From contig JAJECF010000086.1 of NCBI GenBank assembly GCA_022822125.1, positions 1 to 8,271 of the forward strand: 8,271 nt of DNA, written 5' to 3'. The first letter of the stretch is position 1. Every line of letters begins with the position of its first letter. Positions 1-6,556 of the stretch are shown piece after piece. Source of the DNA: Alphaproteobacteria bacterium. Lineage in GTDB: Bacteria > Pseudomonadota > Alphaproteobacteria > Bin95. The notes under the pieces are model-generated. The model did no database searches, was not told where the DNA came from, and saw nothing but the letters and a program-made list of their open reading frames with translations. The position numbers were made by a program, and so were the translations under genes.

Positions 1-2905
1 CCGGAATGTCGAAGGCGTCGCAAAGCTGCAGGAAGCGCGCGCCCTTGTCCGCGCCGTCGGAGTCCACCGCGCCCGCCAGATGGTGCGGATTGTTGGCGAT
101 GACGCCCATCGGGCGGCCTTCGATGCGGATGAGGCAGGTGACGATGCCGACGCCGAACTTCTCGCGCAGCTCCAGCACGGAGTCCCTGTCGGCGAGCGTG
201 CGGATGATCGCCCGCATGTCGTAGAGCCGCACCCGGTTCTCCGGCACGGCATGGCGCAGCAGGCGCTGGTCGCCGCCTTCCTCCCAGCGGTCCGTCGGCC
301 CCTGGAAATAGGAGAGGTAGCGTTTGGCGGTATCGACGGCCTCGTCCTCGTCCTCGACGAGGATATCGACCACGCCGTTCGGCACCTGGAAGTCCATCGG
401 CCCGACCTCCTCCGGCGTATAGACGCCGAGGCCGCCGCCCTCGATCATCGCCGGGCCGCCCATGGCGATGGTGGAGCTTTTCGTGGCGATGATGACGTCG
501 CAGCAGGCGAGCAGGGCGGTATTGCCCGCGAAGCAGCGCCCGTTATTGACGCCGACCAGCGGCACGAGGCCGCTCAGCCGCGAGAAGGTGGTGAAGGTGT
601 CGGTGTCGAAGGCGACGCGCGGGCCGGTATTGTCGTCGCCCGGCCGCCCGCCGCCGCCCTCGGAGAAGAGCACGACCGGCAGGCGGAAGCGCTGCGCCAG
701 CTCGAACATCCGGTCCTGCTTGTAGTGGTTGCGCCGTCCCTGGGTGCCGGCCAGCACGGTGTAGTCGTAATGCACGATGACGGCCCGCGAGCGCGTGTCG
801 TCGAAATCCGCGCCGTTGATCGAGGCCGTGCCGGCCACCACGCCGTCGGCCGGGTATTTCCGCCTGAGCGTCTCGATGTCGTAGCGCTGGTGCTGGAGCG
901 CGGCGAGCAGCGGCCAGTATTCCTGGAATGAGCCGGGGTCCACCAGCCGGTCGATATTCTCGCGCGGCATGCGGTAGCCCCGCTCATGCCGCCGGGCGAC
1001 GGCTTCCGGGCGGTTCTCGTCCAGCGTGAGGGCGTGGCGCTGCATAACCTCGTCCAGGTCGGGGCGGATGAAGTCCGGATCGACCTCCCGGCCCGCCTCG
1101 GCGAAATCGCCCTCGACTTCCGCCGGTTCGACAAAAGCGATGGGCCAGCCTTCGCGCACCACGTCGCCCTTGTTCATCGTCACCCGGCGCACGATCCCGG
1201 CCCGTTCGGCCCGGATCTCGTGCTCCATCTTCATCGCCTCGACCACCGCGACCGGCTGGCCGGCCAGAACGCCGTCCCCCTCCGCGACGAGCAGGGCGAC
1301 AATGGTGCCCTGGATCGGCGACGCCACGCCGGCAAGGCCCTCGGAATCGGGGCGCTGGCGGCGGTCCTCTCCCGTCCGGGCCGCCTTGACCGCGCGGTCG
1401 TGGGCGAAGAGCGCGAGCGGGTCGGTGCTGTCCACCCGGGCGCCGGCGAAGCCGTCCTCCTCCTTGCCCTCGGCTTGCGGCGCGGCGAAGCGCGGCCGCA
1501 ACCCTTCCGGCGGGGCGGCCAGCGCGGCGGCGTTCTCCTCCACCCAGCGCGTGTGGGTGCGCCCGGCGATGAAATCCCCATGCGCCAGCACATTCATCAG
1601 GAAGGGGATGTTGGTGCCCACGCCTTCGATGCGGAACTCGGCGAGCGCGCGCCGGGTCCTGGCCGCCGCATCGGCGAAAGCGGGCGAGGGCGCATGGCAG
1701 ACCGTCTTGGCGAGCAGCGAGTCGAAGGCGGCGCTGGTGCGGTAGCCCGCATAGCCGAAGCCGTCCACGCGCACGCCCGGCCCGCTGGGCGCCTCATAGG
1801 CCTCGATAAGCCCGGCTTCGGGGCGCACGGAGCCGTCCCCGGCCACGGTCTCCATATTGACCCGCGCCTGGATGGCGTGGCCGCGCGGGCGGACGGCGGC
1901 CGGGTCGTCCAGGCCGAGTTCGGCAAGCGTCGCGCCGTCCGCCAGCCGGAACTGCGCCTCGACGAGATCGACCCCCGTCACCGCCTCCGTCACCGTATGC
2001 TCCACCTGCAGCCGGGCATTGGCCTCGATGAAGAAGAAGCCCGCGCCCTGCGCGTCTTCGCCGGCGTCCACGAGGAACTCGAAGGTGCCGAGGCCGGTAT
2101 AGCCGACCGACCGGGCGAGCCGGACGGCGGCCTCCGTCATGGCGCGGCGCAGTTCCGGGTCGAGGCCCGGCGCCGGCGCGGTCTCGACGATTTTCTGGTA
2201 GCGGCGCTGGACGCTGCATTCGCGCTCGCCCAGATGCGCGGCCTCGCCCGTCCGGTCGCCCAATATCTGGACCTCGATATGCCGGGCGCGCGGCAGGAAC
2301 GCCTCGACATAGAGATCGCCGGAGCCGAAGGCCGCCTCCGCTTCGGAACGGCAGCGCGCCCAGGCCGGGGCGATGTCGTCCGCGTCGAACACGGCGCGCG
2401 CGCCCCGCCCGCCGCCGCCCGCCAGCGCCTTTATCATCATGGCGCGGCCGGGTCCGAGCGAGGCGAAGAAGGCCTCCGCCTCGCCCGGCGATACCGCGCG
2501 GTCGAGGCCGTCCGGCACCGGGACATCCGCAGCGCGCGCCGCCTTCCGCGCTTCGGCCTTGTCGCCGAACAGGCGGAGATGGCGCGGCTCCGGGCCGATG
2601 AAGCGAAGCCCCGCCGCCGCGCAGGCTTCGGCGAATTCCGCGCGCTCGGAGAGGAAGCCGTAGCCGGGATGCACGGCGTCATAGCCGCCGTTCCGGGCGG
2701 TCCGGACAATCTGTTCGATGTCCAGATAGGCGGCGGGGCCGGTCCCGGCGAGCGGATGCGCCTCGTCCGCCATGCGCGTGTGCAGGCAGGCGGAATCGTC
2801 CTCGGAATAGACGGCGCCCGCGCGCAGGCCGAGATCGGCGGCGGCGCGCGCAATGCGGATGGCGATTTCGCCCCGGTTGGCGATCAGCACGGCTGACAGC
2901 GTCAT
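1..2905 (-). CDS. Single-chain biotin-dependent acyl-CoA carboxylase (BC-BCCP-CT), C-terminus cut by window edge
   Basis: This enzyme uses ATP and bicarbonate to carboxylate biotin, then transfers the carboxyl group to an acyl-CoA in the cytoplasm. 968 codons are visible, reading off the left edge. The biotin carboxylase domain covers about residues 1-445 and matches E. coli AccC numbering closely: Lys116 (GDK), Lys159 before the Gly-rich GGGGRG loop, and Glu276 in GTFEFL. After a six-residue insertion come Glu294, Asn296 and Arg298 (EANARLQVEH). A linker of about 75 residues leads to the carrier domain (about 525-592) with biotinyl-Lys559 in EAMKMEH. A crotonase-fold carboxyltransferase runs from about 630 onward (GGGGRPGDD, NNGRCFAGN, AMGGPAMIEGGG). 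The start is the ATG at 2905, with AAGGAGG four bases upstream. The layout matches single-chain long-chain acyl-CoA carboxylases of about 1,100 residues, so roughly 130 residues are probably missing. The substrate is not determined. It is last in a putative operon with the VOC and FAH genes. Confidence 0.93.
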   Translation of the reverse strand, partial: MTLSAVLIANRGEIAIRIARAAADLGLRAGAVYSEDDSACLHTRMADEAHPLAGTGPAAYLDIEQIVRTARNGGYDAVHPGYGFLSERAEFAEACAAAGLRFIGPEPRHLRLFGDKAEARKAARAADVPVPDGLDRAVSPGEAEAFFASLGPGRAMMIKALAGGGGRGARAVFDADDIAPAWARCRSEAEAAFGSGDLYVEAFLPRARHIEVQILGDRTGEAAHLGERECSVQRRYQKIVETAPAPGLDPELRRAMTEAAVRLARSVGYTGLGTFEFLVDAGEDAQGAGFFFIEANARLQVEHTVTEAVTGVDLVEAQFRLADGATLAELGLDDPAAVRPRGHAIQARVNMETVAGDGSVRPEAGLIEAYEAPSGPGVRVDGFGYAGYRTSAAFDSLLAKTVCHAPSPAFADAAARTRRALAEFRIEGVGTNIPFLMNVLAHGDFIAGRTHTRWVEENAAALAAPPEGLRPRFAAPQAEGKEEDGFAGARVDSTDPLALFAHDRAVKAARTGEDRRQRPDSEGLAGVASPIQGTIVALLVAEGDGVLAGQPVAVVEAMKMEHEIRAERAGIVRRVTMNKGDVVREGWPIAFVEPAEVEGDFAEAGREVDPDFIRPDLDEVMQRHALTLDENRPEAVARRHERGYRMPRENIDRLVDPGSFQEYWPLLAALQHQRYDIETLRRKYPADGVVAGTASINGADFDDTRSRAVIVHYDYTVLAGTQGRRNHYKQDRMFELAQRFRLPVVLFSEGGGGRPGDDNTGPRVAFDTDTFTTFSRLSGLVPLVGVNNGRCFAGNTALLACCDVIIATKSSTIAMGGPAMIEGGGLGVYTPEEVGPMDFQVPNGVVDILVEDEDEAVDTAKRYLSYFQGPTDRWEEGGDQRLLRHAVPENRVRLYDMRAIIRTLADRDSVLELREKFGVGIVTCLIRIEGRPMGVIANNPHHLAGAVDSDGADKGARFLQLCDAFDIP

Positions 2906-2909
2906 TTGG

Positions 2910-2916
2910 CCTCCTT
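2910..2916 (-). promoter_or_regulatory. Strong Shine-Dalgarno (AAGGAGG) of the carboxylase
   Basis: A full anti-16S match lies four bases upstream of the ATG at 2905. It fixes the carboxylase start and shows that this gene is translated from its own site even if it is cotranscribed with the VOC gene. Confidence 0.75.
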
Positions 2917-2958
2917 CGCGCCGGCGGCGGCGCGCGGCTCAGATCTGTTTTGCGGCGT

Positions 2959-3375
2959 TCAGGGCGCGGGGGCCCAGGGGTCGTAGGAGCCGAAATTCCA
3001 GAGATGGCCTTCCGGGTCGAGGGTGCTGTAGAGCCGGCCGCCATAGGGCTGGTCTTCCGGGGCCGTGACGATCTCCGCCCCGGCGGCCGCCGCGCGCGCA
3101 TGGTGGGCATCGACATCGGCGACGACCAGGTAGGGGCATTGCGTCTGCCGCCCGCCGACCTCGTCCGGAGACGCGATGCGCGTGTCGTATTCCCCTTCGC
3201 GCGCCTGGCCGAGCATGACCATGCCGTGGCCGAAGGTCAGTTGCGCATGCTCTATCGCGCCGTCCTCGCCCTCGACGACGAGATGGCGCTCGAAGCCGAA
3301 CGCGCGGCAGAGCCAGTCCAGCGCTGCGCGGGCGTCGCGATAACGGAGCGTCGGGATGATCGTGGGCGTCGGCAT
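2959..3375 (-). CDS. VOC-superfamily (glyoxalase/bleomycin-resistance fold) protein
   Basis: A 138-residue protein of the vicinal oxygen chelate fold, with two beta-alpha-beta-beta-beta repeats. The first repeat opens with IIPTLRYRDARAALDWL and AFGFE, then EHAQLTFG around residue 43. The second opens with PYLVVADVDAHHARAAAAG around residue 81 and closes with the family signature DPEGHLWNFG at about 120-129. The Glu of DPEGH and the His of EHAQL sit where this superfamily often places metal ligands, but the first strand lacks an obvious ligand, so metal binding and catalysis are unproven. The ATG at 3375 is preferred because GGAAGGG lies six bases upstream; a TTG two codons earlier (3381) is the alternative. 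It sits 26 nt after the FAH-family gene and 53 nt before the carboxylase, suggesting cotranscription. It could be an isomerase, epimerase, dioxygenase-like or resistance protein; the sequence does not decide. Confidence 0.85.
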   Translation of the reverse strand: MPTPTIIPTLRYRDARAALDWLCRAFGFERHLVVEGEDGAIEHAQLTFGHGMVMLGQAREGEYDTRIASPDEVGGRQTQCPYLVVADVDAHHARAAAAGAEIVTAPEDQPYGGRLYSTLDPEGHLWNFGSYDPWAPAP

Positions 3376-3401
3376 TGGCAACCCTTCCGGAGAACGGGCC
3401 G

Positions 3402-4187
3402 TTACAGGCCCTCTCGGACGACCGGGTTGGAGAGGATGCCGAGCCCGGTAATCTCGATGTCGCAGAGGTCGCCATGCTTAAGGTTCGGCCCGACGCCCTC
3501 CGTGCCCATCCAGACGACATCGCCGGGGACGAGCGTGAGATAGCGCGACATGCGGGCGATGAAGGTCTCGACGGAAAAGATCATCGACGCGGTGGGGAAG
3601 CGGATCGTCTCCCCGCCGTTCACGCGCACGACCGTTTCCACTCCGGCGGGGTCGAATTCGGTGTCGATCCAGGGTCCCATCGGCGCGAAGCTGTCGGTGT
3701 TCTTGGCCCGCCAGAGCGTGCGGTCATGCGCCTGCCAGTGGCGTTCGGACACATCATTGCCGATGGTGTAGCCGAGCAGGTGGCTCCGCACCTCGGCCTC
3801 GCTTATATGGCGCGCCGTCCTGCCGATCACGGCCACCAGCTCGGCCTCGTACTGCACGCGCTCGGTCGCGTCCGCCGGGATGACGATGGGGCAATTGTGG
3901 CCGGTGAGCGAGTTGACGGCGCGGTAGCCGATATCGGCGGTCTCCGGCAGAGAAGGAACCTCGCCGCGCTTGTTCGCGGCCGCCACGGCGTGCTCGGGAT
4001 AGTTGAGGCCGGCAGCATAGAAGGTGGGCGGCGCGACCGGGGGCAGGAAACGGGCGTTCTCCAGCGCGACGCGCCGGCCCGTCCGCGCATGGTCGCTGAA
4101 GGGAGACCCTTCCACCGTTGCGATGCTGTCCCCCTCGACGATGCCGTAGCGGGGTCCGTCCGCCGTTTCGATCCGCGCCCAGCGCAT
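3402..4187 (-). CDS. Fumarylacetoacetate hydrolase (FAH) family protein
   Basis: A 261-residue cytoplasmic enzyme of the FAH superfamily, whose members cleave or isomerise C-C bonds of oxo-acids in degradation of aromatic and other organic acids. Visible family motifs in order are GLNYPEH (60-66), YEAELVAVIG (113-122), GYTIGNDVSERHWQ (139-152), APMGPW (168-173), VNGG (189-192), GDVVWMGTEGVG (222-233) and the C-terminal ITGLGILSNPV. Glu114, Glu116 and Asp145 are the expected divalent-metal ligands. The usual GTPEGVG loop reads GTEGVG, lacking the Pro. A short N-terminal region (residues 1-50) replaces the longer N domain of true fumarylacetoacetase, so it is closer to the hydroxyhepta-diene-dioate isomerase or acylpyruvase type. 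The ATG at 4187 is chosen because GGAGG lies seven bases upstream; the frame is open to 4289, but the extra residues are basic and unlike the family. It is probably the first gene of the minus-strand operon. Confidence 0.92.
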   Translation of the reverse strand: MRWARIETADGPRYGIVEGDSIATVEGSPFSDHARTGRRVALENARFLPPVAPPTFYAAGLNYPEHAVAAANKRGEVPSLPETADIGYRAVNSLTGHNCPIVIPADATERVQYEAELVAVIGRTARHISEAEVRSHLLGYTIGNDVSERHWQAHDRTLWRAKNTDSFAPMGPWIDTEFDPAGVETVVRVNGGETIRFPTASMIFSVETFIARMSRYLTLVPGDVVWMGTEGVGPNLKHGDLCDIEITGLGILSNPVVREGL

Positions 4188-4222
4188 GGCGCTCCCTCCC
4201 ACATGCCCGTTCCGAGCCCGCC

Positions 4223-4252
4223 ATTGGTGGCGCGGCCCCGCCCGACGGTCAA
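4223..4252 (-). promoter_or_regulatory. Candidate promoter for the FAH-VOC-carboxylase cluster
   Basis: Reading the minus strand, TTGACC (4252-4247, five of six matches to a sigma-70 -35) is followed after 18 nt by ACCAAT (4228-4223), a weak -10. This would start transcription near 4216 and leave a leader of about 28 nt before the ATG at 4187. The -10 is poor, so this is a guess supported mainly by the -35 and its position in the divergent spacer. Confidence 0.3.
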
Positions 4253-4330
4253 GCCCGGCGCAGTGTCCCCGGCGTTCGGCAGCCGGCATAATGGCGCCTC
4301 CCCTCCTCGGGGCAGGAAAGGCAAAGGCAC

Positions 4331-5923
4331 ATGGTCGATCTCACACATCTCACGCTTGCCGGGGCCTCGCGGGCCATTGCGGCGGGGCAATTGTCCCCGG
4401 TCGAACTGGTGGAGGCGACGCTGGCGCGCATCGAGGCCTATGACGCACGCCTCGACAGCCATGTGACGGTGATGGCCGAAAGCGCGCTGGAAGACGCCAA
4501 GGCCGCGGAGGCGGAGATCGCCGCCGGCCGCCGGCGGGGGCCGCTGCACGGCGTCACCGTCGCGCTCAAGGACATCTACGACACGGCCGGCGTGCTGACC
4601 GCAGGCGGCTCGAAGACGCAGCAGGACCGCGTGCCGGCCGAGGACGCCGAGACGGTGCGCCGGCTGAAGGCGGCGGGCGCGGTCATCACCGGCAAGCTCG
4701 CGACGCATGAGTTCGCGCATGGCGGCCCCAGCTTCGACCTGCCCTGGCCGCCCGCGCGCAACCCGTGGAATACGGACCACTTCTCCGGCGGGTCCTCCAG
4801 CGGCTCCGGCGTCGCCGTGGCGGCGGGGCTCTGCCTCGGCGCGCTGGGCACGGACACCGGCGGCTCCATAAGAGGGCCGGCCGCGCTCTCCGGCGTCGCC
4901 GGGCTGATGCCGAGCTACGGGCTCGTCAGCCGGCGGGGCGTCATCCCCAACTCCTTCACTTTCGACCATTGCGGGCCGCTCGCCTGGACGGCGGAGGACT
5001 GCGCGCTGCTGCTGGATGCGCTCGCCGGCCACGACCCGGACGACCCGCGCTCCTCGACCCGCCCGCAGCGCCCCGCGCCGCCTTCGATGGCGGGATTGCG
5101 CGTGGGCCTGCTGCGCCACTACTGGGAGGAGGACCTGACCTGCACGCCGGAGATGGTCGCGGCCTGCGAACATATGGCGGAGGTCTTCCGCAGCCTCGGC
5201 GCGGGCGTGGAGACGGCGCGCATGCCGCCTGTGCAGGACTGGTACGACGTCAAGATCACCATTGCCGAGAGCGAGCTGTTCAATGTCCACCGGCGCGACC
5301 TCCAGACGCGCCCGCGCGATTTCGGGCAGGATTTCCTCTCCCGCGCGCTCGGCGCCGTCTGTTACACCTCGCAGGACTACATCGCCGCGCATCGGCGCTG
5401 GCGGCAGCTCCGCCGGGCGATGGAGCTGGTCTATGAGCGCTTCGACATATTGATCGCCCCTTCTGCGACAGGTCCTGCGCCGCGCCTCGACGCCCATGAC
5501 ACCGCGAATTTCTGGCTATACCCCAGTATTACCACGCCCTTCGACGTCACCGGCGGACCCGCGCTGACGATCACGGCCGGCTTTTCGGAGAGCGGTCTCC
5601 CGCTCGGCGTGCAGATCGCCGCCGCCCCCTTCTACGACCGGGTCGTGCTTGCGGCCGGCCAGGCCTTCGAGGAGGCGACCGAATGGCGGAGCCGGCGGCC
5701 CGTGCTGGAAGCCGGCCCGCCGCCGGAGCGCGAGGCGGTTTCGTTGCCCGCGCCCGCGCTGCCGCCGGAAGGCGCGCTGCTGGACGAGGTGCGGATGCTA
5801 GCAATCGCCGCCGGCCTGCCGGAGGACGACTATGTGCTCGCCCTCATCGCCGAGGCCGCCCCCCACGCCCGCGCCATGGCCCGGCGGCTGGACCGGGACT
5901 ATGGCTACTGCGACGAGATTTGA
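4331..5923 (+). CDS. Amidase-signature family hydrolase with C-terminal helical extension
   Basis: A 530-residue serine amidase of the amidase-signature superfamily, hydrolysing an amide to acid and ammonia (substrate unknown). The catalytic triad is complete and spaced as in FAAH and GatA: Lys80 in VALKD, cis-Ser155 in GGSSSGS, and nucleophile Ser179 in DTGGSIR; the intervals 75 and 24 match the family. The Gly-Ser-rich signature spans about 152-192. The core ends near residue 457. A Pro-rich linker and a helical tail (about 483-525, LLDEVRMLAIAAGLPEDDYV onward) follow, which ordinary amidases do not need. The ATG at 4331 has purine-rich AGGAAAGG and AAAGG upstream. No signal peptide is seen, so it is cytoplasmic. 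It diverges from the FAH cluster across 143 bp, and a shared regulator is plausible but unshown. It is not allophanate hydrolase: the carboxylase beside it is not of the urea carboxylase type. It could also act on aryl or acyl amides, carbamates or nitrile-derived amides. Confidence 0.93.
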   Translation: MVDLTHLTLAGASRAIAAGQLSPVELVEATLARIEAYDARLDSHVTVMAESALEDAKAAEAEIAAGRRRGPLHGVTVALKDIYDTAGVLTAGGSKTQQDRVPAEDAETVRRLKAAGAVITGKLATHEFAHGGPSFDLPWPPARNPWNTDHFSGGSSSGSGVAVAAGLCLGALGTDTGGSIRGPAALSGVAGLMPSYGLVSRRGVIPNSFTFDHCGPLAWTAEDCALLLDALAGHDPDDPRSSTRPQRPAPPSMAGLRVGLLRHYWEEDLTCTPEMVAACEHMAEVFRSLGAGVETARMPPVQDWYDVKITIAESELFNVHRRDLQTRPRDFGQDFLSRALGAVCYTSQDYIAAHRRWRQLRRAMELVYERFDILIAPSATGPAPRLDAHDTANFWLYPSITTPFDVTGGPALTITAGFSESGLPLGVQIAAAPFYDRVVLAAGQAFEEATEWRSRRPVLEAGPPPEREAVSLPAPALPPEGALLDEVRMLAIAAGLPEDDYVLALIAEAAPHARAMARRLDRDYGYCDEI

Positions 5924-6114
5924 GGGCGGTAGGGCGGTCCGCTCCAGATACCGGTGGAGTCGTTATAGTCCCCGGCGTCGATGGCGGCCTGCTCCGGATC
6001 GCGACTGTCGAACAGGTCGTCCGGCAAGCCGAGATGTTTGAGCGGCGCAGACTCCCGGTCCCCCGTCCTGTTCGCCGGAACGACGCCGGGAAGAAGCTTC
6101 TGCCCTTTGGCCAT
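5905..6114 (-). CDS. Small hypothetical protein, convergent with and overlapping the amidase end
   Basis: A 69-residue ORF on the minus strand. I do not recognise its family. Support for it being real: AGGAG lies eight bases before the ATG (6127-6123), and the product (MAKGQKLLPGVVPANRTGD at the start, later LGLPDDLFDSRDPEQAA) is a balanced, acidic soluble sequence, unlike the Arg/Pro/Ala-rich translations of antisense frames in this DNA. It has no Cys, no membrane segment and no obvious DNA-binding motif. Its stop lies 19 bases inside the amidase 3' end, so the two genes converge and overlap tail to tail. The DNA just upstream is also open and coding-like in another frame, so this could be the end of a larger decayed gene. 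Confidence 0.42.
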   Translation of the reverse strand: MAKGQKLLPGVVPANRTGDRESAPLKHLGLPDDLFDSRDPEQAAIDAGDYNDSTGIWSGPPYRPQISSQ

Positions 6115-6249
6115 GACAGCCGCTCCTGCGGGTTCGACCCGTACCTGGAGTTTCGAGAAACGCGCGTGCGAGCCTTGACGGTCTTGTAGATGGCAGACGG
6201 CACGGGGTCCACCCCGATGTCCTCGCCGAGGCCGGCGCTCGCGGATTTT
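6115..6249. other. Spacer with no assigned gene
   Basis: Between the small minus-strand ORF and the dyad I see no gene that I can assign on the plus strand. The minus strand is open here, with high third-position GC and a protein-like translation (GEDIGVDPVPSAIYKTVKAR), but it has no Shine-Dalgarno and no bounding stop near the next gene. A short hairpin-like stretch (CGGG-TTCGA-CCCG, 6128-6140) is not part of a tRNA. Confidence 0.3.
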
Positions 6250-6267
6250 GGTTGTCTAGTGACAACC
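6250..6267. promoter_or_regulatory. Perfect 7-bp inverted repeat, candidate operator of the downstream pair
   Basis: GGTTGTC and GACAACC are perfect reverse complements separated by TAGT, 23 bp upstream of the probable start of the HicA-like gene. A palindrome of this size just before a two-gene module whose second product has a helix-turn-helix is the usual arrangement for autorepression. The right arm overlaps a promoter-like GTGACA (6259-6264), which is 17 nt from TATATG (6282-6287). That promoter would start transcription near 6294, just after the proposed TTG start, so promoter and start cannot both be exactly right. Role as operator is inferred. Confidence 0.45.
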
Positions 6268-6289
6268 GACATTGCAAGGCTTATATGAG

Positions 6290-6556
6290 TTGAGAACCCG
6301 ACATCCGAACAAGGAAATCGAAGCGGCATTGAGGACGTTGGAAGCCGAGGGCTGGACCGTGCAGAAGGCAAGAGGCCGTAGTTCGCATGCTTGGGGCTAT
6401 GCGCTCTGCCCGGCGAACGCCGGAAACCTTTGCCGTTCGGGACAGTTCTGCCGCATGTCGGTCTGGAGCACGCCGAGGAACCCGCAGCTCCATGCGCGGG
6501 CGCTGGTTTCAAAGGCCGCCGGCTGCGTGATGAGGGAAGGCGAAGACCATGGCTGA
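6290..6556 (+). CDS. Small HicA-like Cys/His protein, putative toxin of a two-gene module
   Basis: An 88-residue protein, probably started at TTG 6290 with AAGG ten bases upstream; an upstream TTG at 6272 (94 residues) has no Shine-Dalgarno. The N-terminus (RHPNKEIEAALRTLEAEGWT) is an amphipathic helix followed by strands and GRSSHAWG, where His33 lies at the place of the conserved His of HicA mRNA interferases. Next comes a Cys-rich part, CPANAGNLCRSGQFC (Cys40, Cys48, Cys54), able to bind metal. Then SVWSTPRNPQLHAR and a final helix resemble the HicA C-terminal half. From memory this matches a widespread uncharacterised family that sits before a helix-turn-helix partner. Its last eight bases overlap the start of that partner (ATG 6549), so the two are translationally coupled. 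Toxin function is inferred from fold resemblance and context. It could instead be a nucleic-acid-binding accessory protein. Confidence 0.72.
   Translation: MRTRHPNKEIEAALRTLEAEGWTVQKARGRSSHAWGYALCPANAGNLCRSGQFCRMSVWSTPRNPQLHARALVSKAAGCVMREGEDHG

Noticed and set aside
986..2896. Plus-strand open frame of 636 codons
   Set aside because: It is antisense to the carboxylase, and its translation is Arg/Ala/Gly/His-rich without any motif. The minus frame contains exact BC, BCCP and CT motifs. High-GC DNA makes such long antisense frames.
3827..5497. Minus-strand open frame of 556 codons over the amidase
   Set aside because: It is antisense to the amidase catalytic region and partly out of frame with the FAH gene. 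The composition is shadow-like.
1..5923. Urea amidolyase-like system (biotin carboxylase plus amidase)
   Set aside because: The carboxylase carries an acyl-CoA-type carboxyltransferase, not the KipA/KipI-like urea carboxylase domains. The amidase tail is also much shorter than the allophanate hydrolase C domain.
6123..6145. tRNA-like T-arm (CGGG-TTCGA-CCCG)
   Set aside because: The stem has only four pairs around a five-base loop, and no matching D-arm, anticodon arm or acceptor stem is found on either strand.
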